This document shows, one piece after another, positions 14,696 to 23,718 of a stretch of DNA of 33,719 nt. The stretch comes from Micromonospora sp. RHAY321 (GTDB lineage Bacteria > Actinomycetota > Actinomycetes > Mycobacteriales > Micromonosporaceae). Both the position numbers and the translations under genes were made by a program. Every line of letters begins with the position of its first letter. The first letter of the stretch is position 1. Below the pieces are notes generated by a model that had not been told where the DNA came from, did not search any database, and was given only the letters and a program-made list of their open reading frames with translations. The DNA lies in contig NZ_JAMHIW010000028.1 of NCBI RefSeq assembly GCF_023896955.1, positions 1-33,719 on the forward strand, in the 5' to 3' direction.

Positions 14696-16690
14696 TCAGG
14701 CGGAGTGGTCGCCCGCCGGCACCTTCATGCCGTTGCCACCCAGCGGGGTGAGCGGGAGGAGCTTCCGGCCGGTGGGGCCGATCTGGATCTCGGTGTCCAT
14801 GGAGGGGCAGACACCGCAGTCGAAGCACGGGGTCCACCGGCAGTCGTCCTGCTCGTACTCCGACAGCGAGTCCTGCCAGTCCTGCCAGAGCCAGTCCTTG
14901 TCCAGGCCCGAGTCCAGGTGGTCCCAGGGCAGGACCTCCAGCTCGTCGCGCTGACGGGTGGTGTACCAGTCGAGGTCCACCCCGAACGCGGGCAGCGTCT
15001 CGGCCGCCGCGTCCACCCAGCGCTGGTAGGAGAAGTGCTCGCTCCAACCGTCGAAGCGGCCGCCGTTCTCCCACACCTTGCGGATCACCGAACCGACCCG
15101 GCGGTCACCCCGGGAGAGCAGACCCTCGATCAGCGACGGCTCACCGTCGTGGTAGCGGTAGCCGATCGCCCGGCCCAGCGACCGGTCCGAGTTGATCGCC
15201 TGCTTGAGGATCTTGAGCCGGTGGTCGATGACCTCCGGGCGCTCCATCGGAGCCCACTGGAACGGGGTGTGCGGCTTCGGCACGAACCCGCCGATGGAGA
15301 CCGTGCAGCGGATGTCCTTGGAGCCGGTCGCGGCCCGGCCGGCCTTGATCACCTCGTGCGCCATGTCCGCGATCTCCAGGACGTCGGCGTCGGTCTCGGT
15401 GGGCAGGCCGCACATGAAGTAGAGCTTCACCTGCCGCCAGCCGTTGCTGTACGCGGTGACGACGGTGCGGATGAGGTCTTCCTTCGACACCATCTTGTTG
15501 ATGACCTTGCGGATCCGCTCCGAGCCGCCCTCCGGAGCGAAGGTCAGGCCCGTGCGCCGGCCGTTGCGGGACAACTCCTGCGCGAGGTCGATGTTGAAGG
15601 CGTCCACCCGGGTCGACGGCAGCGACAGCGAGACGTTCGTGCCCTCGTACTGCTGGGCCAGGCCCGAGCACATGTCGCCGATCTCGGAGTGGTCGGCCGA
15701 GGAGAGCGACAGCAGGCCCACCTCGGAGAAGCCGGAGAACTCCAGCCCGTCGCGCACCATCTGCCCGACCGTGGTGATCGAACGCTCCCGCACCGGGCGG
15801 GTGATCATGCCGGCCTGGCAGAAGCGGCAACCCCGGGTGCAGCCGCGGAAGATCTCCACCGCGTACCGCTCGTGCACCGTCTCGGCCAGCGGCACGAGGG
15901 GCTTCTTCGGGTACGGCCAGGCGTCCAGATCCATCGTCGTGCGCTTGTGCACCCGGAACGGCACGTCCGCCCGGTTCGGCACGACCCGCTGGATCCGGCC
16001 GTCGGGGAGGTAGTCCACGTCGTAGAAGCGCGGCACGTAGACGCTCTCGGTGCGGGCGAGCCGCAGCAGCAGCTCGTCGCGGCCACCGGGCGAGCCCTCG
16101 GCCTTCCACTCCCGGACGATCGCGGTGATCTCCAGGACCGCCTCCTCGCCGTCGCCGAGCACGGCGGCGTCGATGAAGTCGGCGATCGGCTCCGGGTTGA
16201 ACGCGGCGTGCCCACCGGCCACGATCACCGGGTCGGCGTCGGTGCGGTCGGCGGCCAGCATCGGGATGCCGGCCAGGTCGATCGCGGTGAGCAGGTTGGT
16301 GTAGCCCAGCTCGGTGGAGAAGGAGATGCCGAACACGTCGAAGTCGCGGACCGCCCGGTGCGCGTCGACGGTGAACTGCGGCACGCCGTGCGTGCGCATC
16401 AGGTTCTCCAGGTCCGGCCAGACCGCGTACGTCCGCTCGGCGAGGGTGTCGGGCAGCTCGTTCAGCACCTCGTAGAGGATCTGCACACCCTGGTTGGGCA
16501 GGCCCACCTCGTACGCGTCGGGATACATCAGCGCCCAGCGCACGGTCGCGGCGTCCCAGTCCTTGACCACCGCACCCAGCTCACCGCCGACGTACTGGAT
16601 GGGCTTGGTGACCTGGGGCAGCAGCGGCTCCAGCCGGGGCCAGACGGAATTGGTCGCGGCCGGGCGCGGCGTCGTGGACGGGGCACTCAT
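14696..16690 (-). CDS. B12-binding domain/radical SAM protein, TIGR03960 family
   Basis: This is a 664-aa protein. The N-terminal ~220 residues form a cobalamin-binding-like domain (ATVRWALMYPDAYEVGLPNQ ... PMLAADRTDADPVIVAGGHAA). The radical SAM core follows, with the 4Fe-4S motif C284-T-R-G-C288-R-F-C291. The C-terminus carries a further Cys cluster (CRWTPCFDCGVCPSM) that could bind a second cluster or metal. The substrate of the family is unknown. It is typically adjacent to the DUF2344 gene and the RNase E/G-rplU-rpmA-obgE block, but here an ESX operon lies between them. The ATG at 16690 lacks a good Shine-Dalgarno. TACCCT at 16704-16699 (minus strand) is 8 nt upstream, which would fit a leaderless mRNA. 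Confidence 0.92.
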   Translation of the reverse strand: MSAPSTTPRPAATNSVWPRLEPLLPQVTKPIQYVGGELGAVVKDWDAATVRWALMYPDAYEVGLPNQGVQILYEVLNELPDTLAERTYAVWPDLENLMRTHGVPQFTVDAHRAVRDFDVFGISFSTELGYTNLLTAIDLAGIPMLAADRTDADPVIVAGGHAAFNPEPIADFIDAAVLGDGEEAVLEITAIVREWKAEGSPGGRDELLLRLARTESVYVPRFYDVDYLPDGRIQRVVPNRADVPFRVHKRTTMDLDAWPYPKKPLVPLAETVHERYAVEIFRGCTRGCRFCQAGMITRPVRERSITTVGQMVRDGLEFSGFSEVGLLSLSSADHSEIGDMCSGLAQQYEGTNVSLSLPSTRVDAFNIDLAQELSRNGRRTGLTFAPEGGSERIRKVINKMVSKEDLIRTVVTAYSNGWRQVKLYFMCGLPTETDADVLEIADMAHEVIKAGRAATGSKDIRCTVSIGGFVPKPHTPFQWAPMERPEVIDHRLKILKQAINSDRSLGRAIGYRYHDGEPSLIEGLLSRGDRRVGSVIRKVWENGGRFDGWSEHFSYQRWVDAAAETLPAFGVDLDWYTTRQRDELEVLPWDHLDSGLDKDWLWQDWQDSLSEYEQDDCRWTPCFDCGVCPSMDTEIQIGPTGRKLLPLTPLGGNGMKVPAGDHSA

Positions 16691-16808
16691 GATGCCCAAG
16701 GGTACGCGCCCTCCCGGCCGTGACCGCGCGCACGCCGTTATGACGCCCGGTCGGCGGGGCTGGCGGCACGGTACTAACCTCGGACCGGCGCGAGAGGAGA
16801 TTGCCGCG

Positions 16809-18134
16809 ATGCCGGAGCCCCAGCCGGGAGCAGGCCGTCCGGCCGACGGGAGCACCCCGGGCACGGAGCCGGACCAGGATCCGGCGGTCGCCGACGAGCC
16901 GACCTCCCAACCCGTACCGCCGGACCAGCCGCAACCCTCGGACCAGCCGCAACCCTCCGACCAGCCGGAAGCACCGCACCGGCCGGAACCGCCGACCGAT
17001 CAGGCCGTCGGCCCGGACGAGGCCACACCGGCGGACGAGCGGCGACCGGCCGACGGACCCGCACCCGCCGCTACCGCCGAATCCCCCGCCGACCCGGCCA
17101 CCACGCCCCGGTGGAGCGGTTCCGCGCCGGTGCCACCTCCGCTGCCGCGCAGGCGGGCCTGGGGCGCGTCGAGCGAGCCGACCCCTCCGCCGCCTCCCCC
17201 GCTCACGCCGGACGAGCCGCCCGAGCAGCGGACCCCGGTCGACCCGTGGGCCGGCGTGGACACCGGCGGCTGGGACCTGCCGCACGCCGAGTTGCCCCCG
17301 CTGCCCCCGACGCTGCACTACCCGGCCCCGCCGGCGACCCGGCAGTGGTCCGGTCCGCCCGCTCCCCCGGTCGGGGCACATCCGGTGTCGCCACCGGCCG
17401 CTCCACGGCCGCCGGCCGTCCAGCCCACCATGCCCGCCATGCCCGCCCGGCCGGTGTCTCCGCCCGCGCCTCCGCCCGCACTGCCCAAACAGCGCCGGGG
17501 CCGGCGATCAGCCGCACCACCACCGGTGACACCGCCGCCGGGCTGGCAGGCCCCCAAGGGGTACGTGCCCGTCAAGGTCCGCCGGCGACGCCGCTGGCCC
17601 TGGCTGCTGCTGCTCACCCTGGCCTGCTGCTGCGGCTGCCCGGCCTACTACGGGTTCCCCATCTCGGCCCAGTACCCGGCCCGGGCGGCACTGCCGGAGC
17701 AGGTGGCTGACCTGAGCCTGCGCCAGGACAGCCGCAGCACGGAGGCCGCCCGCCAGTTGGAGAACGAGGTCCGCCAGGAGCACTGGCTGGCCGAGGACAC
17801 CTTCGCCGGGGTGTACGGCACCACGGACGGCAAACGGGTGACGATCTTCGGCGGCACCGGCTTCCGGTTCAGCCCGGAGGCGGACGCGGACGCGGAGATC
17901 ACCCGGCTCAGCGAGCGCTACGCGCTGGACGCCCCCGAGACGGTGGACACCGGTGTGCGGGGTCGGCACGAACGCTGCGCGACCGGCCGTTCCTCGGGCA
18001 GTGACGTGGTGGTCTGCACCTCGGTCGACCATGGCAGCATCGCCACCGGCGTGTTCACCCGGCTCTCCGTCGCCGACAGCGCGAACCTGCTGAACACGCT
18101 GCGCGCGCAGATCGTCCAGCCCGAACGGAGCTGA
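16809..18134 (+). CDS. Proline-rich single-pass membrane protein with extracytoplasmic domain
   Basis: This is a 441-aa protein of unknown function. Residues 1-255 are cytoplasmic, disordered and Pro-rich, with short repeats (QPQPSDQ). A basic patch RRRRR precedes the membrane helix at about 263-282 (WPWLLLLTLACCCGCPAYYG, with four cysteines). The outer domain of about 150 residues has IFGGT at 346-350, Cys390 and Cys403, and VDHGS at 406-410. The gene at 32969-33655 encodes the same outer domain with identical Cys spacing, so the two are paralogues. The ATG at 16809 has GAGGAG 9 nt upstream; it is divergent from the radical SAM gene. The large Pro-rich tail could act as an interaction arm, which is an inference. 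Confidence 0.8.
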   Translation: MPEPQPGAGRPADGSTPGTEPDQDPAVADEPTSQPVPPDQPQPSDQPQPSDQPEAPHRPEPPTDQAVGPDEATPADERRPADGPAPAATAESPADPATTPRWSGSAPVPPPLPRRRAWGASSEPTPPPPPPLTPDEPPEQRTPVDPWAGVDTGGWDLPHAELPPLPPTLHYPAPPATRQWSGPPAPPVGAHPVSPPAAPRPPAVQPTMPAMPARPVSPPAPPPALPKQRRGRRSAAPPPVTPPPGWQAPKGYVPVKVRRRRRWPWLLLLTLACCCGCPAYYGFPISAQYPARAALPEQVADLSLRQDSRSTEAARQLENEVRQEHWLAEDTFAGVYGTTDGKRVTIFGGTGFRFSPEADADAEITRLSERYALDAPETVDTGVRGRHERCATGRSSGSDVVVCTSVDHGSIATGVFTRLSVADSANLLNTLRAQIVQPERS

Positions 18135-18148
18135 GAACCGGGGGTGGG

Positions 18149-18838
18149 TCAGGCGCCGCGGGTCGGGTCCGGGTGGGCGCGCGGCGGGGCGTAGCGCGGC
18201 ACGTACTCCTGGCCGGTGAGCTTCTGGATCTCGCTCATCAGCTCGTCGGTCATCTGCCGCAGCGAGGTGCGGTCATCCGGCCGGCCGGTGAAGTCCAGCG
18301 GCTTGCCGAACCGCACGGTGATCTTGGCCGTGCCGGGGCGGGGCACCCGGGCGCCGATCGGCTGCGCCTTGTCCGTACCGATCATGCCGACCGGGATGAT
18401 CGGCACCCCGGCGGAGATCGCCAGCCGGGCCGCCCCGGTCCGCCCCCGGTAGAGCTTGCCGTCCGGTGAGCGGGTGCCCTCCGGGTAGACCACCACCAGG
18501 TCGCCGCCCCTGAGTGCCGGGATGGCCGCGTCGAACGCGGACAGCGCGGCCCGTCCACCGGCCCGCTCGACCGGGATCGCGCCCAGGCCGGTGAGGACGA
18601 ACTTGGAGATCGCACCCTTGACCCCGGTGCCCTTGAAGTACTCCGACTTCGCCCAGAACGCCAGGTGCCGCGGCACCACCGTGCCGAGGAACAGCTCGTC
18701 GGCCACCGAGAGATGGTTGCCGGCGAAGACCGCGCCGCCGGTCTCCGGCACGTGCTCCAGCCCCTCCACGGTCGGGCGGAACGCCAACCGCAGCGTGGGC
18801 GCCACGGTGAGCTTGCCGATGGTGTAGAGCAGGGGCAC
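18149..18838 (-). CDS. 1-acyl-sn-glycerol-3-phosphate acyltransferase family (PlsC-like)
   Basis: This is a 229-aa acyltransferase of the PlsC/LPLAT family, which transfers fatty acyl groups to lysophosphatidic acid or related acceptors at the inner membrane. The motifs are visible: HX4D (NHLSVADELF), the acceptor-binding region (AIPVERAGGRAALSAFD), and the block YPEGTRSPDGKLYRG. PIIPVGMIGTDKAQPIG forms the last conserved block. I chose GTG 18838 because GGAGG lies about 5 nt upstream and VPLLYTIGKLTVAP is the expected N-terminus; the frame is open a further 54 codons without family similarity. It lies 158 bp downstream of ileS, beyond a strong hairpin, and is convergent with the Pro-rich membrane protein gene. 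Confidence 0.92.
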   Translation of the reverse strand: MPLLYTIGKLTVAPTLRLAFRPTVEGLEHVPETGGAVFAGNHLSVADELFLGTVVPRHLAFWAKSEYFKGTGVKGAISKFVLTGLGAIPVERAGGRAALSAFDAAIPALRGGDLVVVYPEGTRSPDGKLYRGRTGAARLAISAGVPIIPVGMIGTDKAQPIGARVPRPGTAKITVRFGKPLDFTGRPDDRTSLRQMTDELMSEIQKLTGQEYVPRYAPPRAHPDPTRGA

Positions 18839-18954
18839 TGGTCCTCCGGCGGTCGTGTGTTGCACAGGCGGTGTCACGTTAGCCGACGCCCGCACACCGC
18901 CCGGAGCGGGTGGCGGGCGTCGGGGAGCCGTGGGGGCGGCCCGGGAGCGGGATC

Positions 18955-18991
18955 CGGGGACGGACGGGCCAGGCTGGACCGTCCGTCCCCG
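18955..18991 (-). terminator. Hairpin terminator of ileS
   Basis: CGGGGACGGACGG at 18955-18967 and its perfect complement at 18979-18991 form a 13-bp stem with an 11-nt loop, 5 bp after the ileS stop codon. There is no T run. Confidence 0.75.
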
Positions 18992-18996
18992 ACCAC

Positions 18997-21900
18997 TCAT
19001 ACCCTGCGGACCACGACCGTCACCCGGTCACCCTCGCCGACCTCGCCGACGAAGCCGTCGACGCCCTCGTCGAAGTCGACGGAGTCGGCCAGCACCTCAC
19101 CGGTCACGAAGTCGATGTACGCGGCCACCGCCGCGCGCACCTCCTCGGACGCCGACACCGACACCACGATCCGGTCCGAGACATCCAGGTCGGCGTCCCG
19201 GCGGGCCTGCTGCACCACCCGGACCACGTCCCGGGCCAACCCCTCGGCGGCCAGCTCCGGGGTGACCTCGGTGTCGAGCACCACCACGCCCTCGCCGCCG
19301 GGCAGCGGCGCGGAGTGCTCGGCGTCGGCAGCGACCAGGCGCAGCTCGTACTCGCCCTCGGCCAGGGTGACCCCGGCGGCCACCGGGGCGCCGTCGACCA
19401 GCTCCCACTCGCCCGCCTTGACCGCCTTGATCACCTGCTGGACCTGCTTGCCGACCCGCGGGCCGAGCGCCCGGGGCACCACGGTCAGCACCTGCTGGCA
19501 GTACTCGGACAGCTCCGCGCTGAACTCCACCGCCTTCACGTTGACCTCGTCGGCGACCAGGTCGGCGAACGGGCGCAGCTGCTCCGCCGCCGGCGAGGCC
19601 ACGACCAGCTTGGACAGCGGCAGCCGCACCCGCAGTCCCTTGGCCTTGCGCAGCGACAGCGCCGCCGAGGCGACCGCCCGGGTGGCGTCCATCGCGGCGA
19701 CCAGGTCGTGGTCGGCCGGAAAGTCGGTCGCCTCCGGCCAGTCGGTCAGGTGCACCGAACGCTCCCCGGTCAGCCCGCGCCAGATCTCCTCCGCGGTCAG
19801 CGGCGCCAGCGGCGCCACCACCCGGCAGAGCGTCTCCAGCACCGTCCACAGCGTGTCGAACGCGTTCTGGTCGCCGGACCAGAACCGGTCCCGGGAGCGG
19901 CGCACGTACCAGTTGGTCAGCGCGTCCAGGTAGGACCGGACCGAGGCGCAGGCGCCGGAGATGTCGTACGCCTCCATCTGCGCGCCGACCGTCGACACCA
20001 GCTCGTTCGTCTTGGCCAGCACGTACCGGTCGAGCAGGTGCGTCGAGTCGGTGCGGCGCCGCGCCTGGTACCCGTCCGCGTTGGCGTAGAGCGAGAAGAA
20101 GTACCAGACGTTCCACAGCGGCAGCATCACCTGGCGGACGGCGTCGCGGATGCCCGACTCGGTGACCGCCATGTCACCGCCGCGCAGCACCGGCGAGGAC
20201 ATCAGCATCCAGCGCATCGCGTCCGAGCCGTACGCGTCGAAGACGTGGTAGACGTCCGGGTAGTTGCGCAGGCTCTTGGACATCTTGCGCCCGTCGGAGC
20301 CGAGCAGGATGCCGTGGCTCAGGCAGTTGCGGAACGCCGGCCGGTCGAACAGCGCGGTGGCCAGCACGTGCATGGTGTAGAACCAGCCGCGGGTCTGCCC
20401 GATGTACTCGACGATGAAGTCACCCGGGTAGTGGTGCTCGAACCAGTCCGCGTTCTCGAACGGGTAGTGCACCTGGGCGAACGGCATCGAACCGGACTCG
20501 AACCAGCAGTCCAGCACCTCCGGCACCCGACGCATCATCGACTGCCCGGTCGGGTCGTCCGGGTTCGGCCGGACCAGCTCGTCCACCGCCGGCCGGTGCA
20601 GGTCGGTCAGGCGTACGCCGAAGTCCCGCTCGATGTCGGCCAGCGAGCCGTAGACGTCGAGGCGCGGGTAGTTCGGGTCGTCGGACCTCCAGACCGGGAT
20701 CGGCGAGCCCCAGAACCGGTTCCGGCTGATCGACCAGTCGCGGGCGTTGGCCAGCCACTTGCCGAACGAGCCGTCCTTGATGTGCCCCGGGGTCCAGTTG
20801 ATCTCCTGGTTCAGCTCGACCATCCGGTCCCGGAACTTCGTCACCGCCACGAACCACGACGACACCGCCTTGTAGACCAGCGGGGTGTCGCAGCGCCAGC
20901 AGTGCGGGTACGAGTGGGTGTAGGTGTCCTGCCGGAGCACCACCCCCCGCTCCTTGAGCTCCCGGATCACCGGCTTGTTGACGTCGAAGACCTGCTCGCC
21001 CTGGTACGGCGGCACCAGCCCGGTGAACCGGGTGTGGTCGTCGACCGTGACGATGGTGGGGATGCCGGCGGCGTTGCAGACGTTCTGGTCGTCCTCGCCG
21101 AAGGCCGGGGCCAGGTGCACGACCCCGGTGCCGTCCTCGGTGGTGACGAACTCCGCGCCGAGCACCTGGTAGGCGTTCTCGCCGGCCTGCTCTACGAGGA
21201 AGTCGAACAGCGGGGTGTAGCGGCGGCCCACCAGGTCCCGGCCGTACACCGTGCCGACCTGCTCGTAGCCCTCCAGCTCCTTGGCGTACGCGGCCAGCCG
21301 CGCCGCGCCGACGACGTGGCGCTGCCCGTCACGCTCCAGCACCGCGTACTCGATGTCCGGGCCGACGGCGAGCGCCAGGTTCGACGGCAGGGTCCACGGC
21401 GTGGTGGTCCAGACACCGAGCTTGACCGGCCCGCGCAGCAGCTCCGGCGCGCTCTCGTCGGCGGTCAGCTCGAACCACACGGTCAGCGTCGGGTCGTGCC
21501 GGTCCCGGTAGACGTCGTCCATCCGGGTCTCGGTGTTCGACAGCGGCGTCTCGCAGCGCCAGCAGTACGCCAGCACCCGGAAACCCTCGTAGATCAGACC
21601 CTTGTCGTGCAGGGTCTTGAAGGCCCACATGACGCTTTCCATGTAGTCCAGGTCGAGGGTCTTGTAGTCGTTGGTGAAGTCGACCCAGCGGGCCTGCCGG
21701 TTGATGTACCGCTCCCAGTCCTGGGTGAACTCCAGCACCGAGGTGCGGCAGGCCTCGTTGAACCGGGCCACGCCGAGGTCGATGATCTCCGCCTTGCTGG
21801 TGATGCCGAGCTGCTTCTCGGCCACCACCTCGGCGGGCAGGCCGTGGCAGTCCCAGCCGAAGCGCCGCTCGACGTGCCGGCCACGCATGGTCTGGTAGCG

Positions 21901-22143
21901 GGGCACCACGTCCTTGACGTAGCCGGTGAAGAGGTGACCGTAGTGCGGCAGGCCGTTGGCGAACGGCGGGCCGTCGTAGAAGACGTACTCGTTCTTGCCG
22001 TCGACACCGGCCGGGCGGGCCTCGATGGAGGCCTCGAAGGTCTTGTCGGCCGTCCAGTGCTCCAGCACCCGGCGCTCGACCGCGGGCAGGTCCGGGCTCG
22101 CCGGGACACCGGCGGCGGACGGGTCGTGCAGTGGATAGGCCAT
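18997..22143 (-). CDS. ileS: Isoleucyl-tRNA synthetase
   Basis: This is a 1048-aa class I aminoacyl-tRNA synthetase that charges tRNA-Ile. The HIGH motif is H67-Y-G-H70 within GLPHYGHLFTG. The KMSKS loop is at 620-624 (DGRKMSKSLRNYP). The CP1 editing domain lies between, flanked by two CWRC motifs (CWRCETPLS, CWRCDTPLV). The long C-terminal part, the length above 1000 residues and the absence of the usual bacterial C-terminal zinc finger fit the type 2 (eukaryote-like) IleS found in actinobacteria, a class often less sensitive to mupirocin. Start ATG 22143 follows GAGGAG at about 11 nt. A T-box leader controls it. Confidence 0.97.
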   Translation of the reverse strand: MAYPLHDPSAAGVPASPDLPAVERRVLEHWTADKTFEASIEARPAGVDGKNEYVFYDGPPFANGLPHYGHLFTGYVKDVVPRYQTMRGRHVERRFGWDCHGLPAEVVAEKQLGITSKAEIIDLGVARFNEACRTSVLEFTQDWERYINRQARWVDFTNDYKTLDLDYMESVMWAFKTLHDKGLIYEGFRVLAYCWRCETPLSNTETRMDDVYRDRHDPTLTVWFELTADESAPELLRGPVKLGVWTTTPWTLPSNLALAVGPDIEYAVLERDGQRHVVGAARLAAYAKELEGYEQVGTVYGRDLVGRRYTPLFDFLVEQAGENAYQVLGAEFVTTEDGTGVVHLAPAFGEDDQNVCNAAGIPTIVTVDDHTRFTGLVPPYQGEQVFDVNKPVIRELKERGVVLRQDTYTHSYPHCWRCDTPLVYKAVSSWFVAVTKFRDRMVELNQEINWTPGHIKDGSFGKWLANARDWSISRNRFWGSPIPVWRSDDPNYPRLDVYGSLADIERDFGVRLTDLHRPAVDELVRPNPDDPTGQSMMRRVPEVLDCWFESGSMPFAQVHYPFENADWFEHHYPGDFIVEYIGQTRGWFYTMHVLATALFDRPAFRNCLSHGILLGSDGRKMSKSLRNYPDVYHVFDAYGSDAMRWMLMSSPVLRGGDMAVTESGIRDAVRQVMLPLWNVWYFFSLYANADGYQARRRTDSTHLLDRYVLAKTNELVSTVGAQMEAYDISGACASVRSYLDALTNWYVRRSRDRFWSGDQNAFDTLWTVLETLCRVVAPLAPLTAEEIWRGLTGERSVHLTDWPEATDFPADHDLVAAMDATRAVASAALSLRKAKGLRVRLPLSKLVVASPAAEQLRPFADLVADEVNVKAVEFSAELSEYCQQVLTVVPRALGPRVGKQVQQVIKAVKAGEWELVDGAPVAAGVTLAEGEYELRLVAADAEHSAPLPGGEGVVVLDTEVTPELAAEGLARDVVRVVQQARRDADLDVSDRIVVSVSASEEVRAAVAAYIDFVTGEVLADSVDFDEGVDGFVGEVGEGDRVTVVVRRV

Positions 22144-22400
22144 CGGGGGTCGCTCTCCTCGCGCAGCTCACTCGTCAGTGGGTCTGCGAGGACGAACCGT
22201 CCGGGTACGCCTCGACGACGCCCCCGGGTGGTCCGCGGTACCACCCCGCTTGGCGGTCGACGTGCGACCGCCCGCTCATTGGCCGGCTGTGACGGGCCGG
22301 ACCCGTCCGGTTCTACTGGGCCGGTCACCCGGCTGTTCTTCCGGAGGCTCACCGGTGATGGCCGGGTCATCGCCTTACGGTGCTCAACGATACTCGACCC
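22144..22400 (-). promoter_or_regulatory. T-box riboswitch of ileS (AUC specifier, translational type)
   Basis: The minus-strand leader contains the T-box core GGGGTGGTACCGCGGA at 22247-22232. About 110 nt upstream it has the short stem I specifier region CGGCCATCACCGGTGAGCC, with the ATC isoleucine codon at 22359-22357. This is the layout of actinobacterial ileS T-boxes, which expose or mask the ribosome-binding site according to tRNA-Ile charging. The leader ends at GAGGAG before ATG 22143. A possible -10 (TATCGT) is at 22392-22387. The region 22144-22488 holds no other gene. Confidence 0.92.
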
Positions 22401-22488
22401 GCCCACCGGTCCGCCGCCGAGTAATGCCGCCGGCGCCCGAACCACCGCTTCCGCCCCGGCCGCGCCGCCTTGACTCGATCTTGCGGCG

Positions 22489-23712
22489 ATGACCAGAATT
22501 CCCCGGGTGACCGAGATCAGTTACGCCCAGTACCGCGCGATGCGCCGGTTTCCCGCCCTCGACGGGCTCCGCGCGATCGCCGCGGTGATCGTCATCGCCT
22601 TCCACTTCGGTGGGCCGAGCTGGGCGTGGACCTCCGGTTGGGCGGGGGTTCAACTGTTCTTCGTGCTGTCCGGCTTCCTCATCACCACGCTGCTGCTGCG
22701 GGAGGAGGAGGGGCGGGGCCGCGTCTCGCTGCGGTCCTTCTACATCCGGCGCGGTTTTCGGATCCTGCCCGTCTATTTCGTGGTGCTCGCGGCGACGTAC
22801 GCGCTGGCACACCTCAATGGCAAGGGCTCGACCGTTTCCGACTCGATGCCGCACTACCTGCTCATGGTCAACGAGTTCGCGCCGACCCTGGGGTATCTGC
22901 ACTCGTGGACGATCGCCATCGAGTGGAAGTTCTACCTGGCCTGGCCGCTGCTCGCCTTCGTGCTGGCCGCCGCGAGCGCCCGCCGCCGGCTCACGGCGAC
23001 ACTGCTGGCCATCGTCGGCCTGGCGGCGATGATCCCGTTCACGCCCGATTGGCCCTACTGGCCGGTCCACTACGTGTCGATCCTGCTGGGCTGCCTGCTG
23101 GCGATCGTCATGCACCACCCCCGGGGGTATGCGCTGGTCCGGCCCCTGACCCGTCCCGTGGTGGCCGTGGTCGTGTCCATCGGGTTCGTCGCCGCGCACC
23201 TGTCGCTGCACTACTGGCCGGCCACCGAGCACCCCCGGCTGGAGATCATGATCGCCGGCTACTCGGTGGCGGTGGCACTGCTCCTTCCCGCCATGCTGGC
23301 CCCCGGGCTGCCGCAGAAGCTGCTCTCCTGGCGGCCGCTGGTGTTCGTGGGTGAGCGCTCCTACTCGCTCTATCTGGTGCAGCAGCTCGCCGTGGCGGTG
23401 GTCGTCGGGCTGGTGCCGTCGTACGAGACGCGCGGGACGAAGTTGTTCGTGGCCGCCACCGTGGTGGGACTGCTCGCCGCCGATCTGCTGTACCGGTGGG
23501 TGGAGCAGCCGATGATCCAGGTCGGGCGACGGCTCTCCACGAGCGGCCGGACGTCCCCGCCGGCGCCGGTGGTCGCCCCCACCGAACCGGCCCCGGCCGC
23601 CGACCGGAGCGTGCCCCACCAGCCGCTCCCGGAGAACCGCCTCCCCGAACGTCCAGAGCCGGCCTGGGTGCCCAACAACCGCCCCGCATCTGCGACCTAC
23701 ACCCCCCTCTGA
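22489..23712 (+). CDS. Membrane acyltransferase 3 family protein (OafA/YrhL-like), copy 1
   Basis: This is a 407-aa multi-pass (about 10 helices) acyltransferase_3 protein. Such enzymes O-acylate surface sugars or secondary metabolites. The family motifs are present: RRFPALDGLRAIAA, catalytic-type His39 in IAFHFGG, LFFVLSGFLITTLLL, RRGFRILPVY and the late GERSYSLYLVQQ. A Pro-rich cytoplasmic tail of about 60 residues follows the last helix. The ATG at 22489 has no Shine-Dalgarno; GATCTT sits 6 nt upstream, so it may be leaderless, and an in-frame GTG at 22507 is an alternative start. The next gene (23872-25047) is a close paralogue on the same strand. The acceptor molecule is unknown. Confidence 0.9.
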   Translation: MTRIPRVTEISYAQYRAMRRFPALDGLRAIAAVIVIAFHFGGPSWAWTSGWAGVQLFFVLSGFLITTLLLREEEGRGRVSLRSFYIRRGFRILPVYFVVLAATYALAHLNGKGSTVSDSMPHYLLMVNEFAPTLGYLHSWTIAIEWKFYLAWPLLAFVLAAASARRRLTATLLAIVGLAAMIPFTPDWPYWPVHYVSILLGCLLAIVMHHPRGYALVRPLTRPVVAVVVSIGFVAAHLSLHYWPATEHPRLEIMIAGYSVAVALLLPAMLAPGLPQKLLSWRPLVFVGERSYSLYLVQQLAVAVVVGLVPSYETRGTKLFVAATVVGLLAADLLYRWVEQPMIQVGRRLSTSGRTSPPAPVVAPTEPAPAADRSVPHQPLPENRLPERPEPAWVPNNRPASATYTPL

Positions 23713-23718
23713 CCTGGT

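Noticed and set aside
14465..16723. Long plus-strand open frame opposite the radical SAM gene
   Set aside because: It is a shadow frame with repetitive His/Val/Gly/Arg composition. The radical SAM cysteines and cobalamin-binding region are encoded on the minus strand.
18910..22473. Very long plus-strand open frame opposite ileS
   Set aside because: No domain is recognisable, and the minus strand holds all IleS motifs and a T-box leader.
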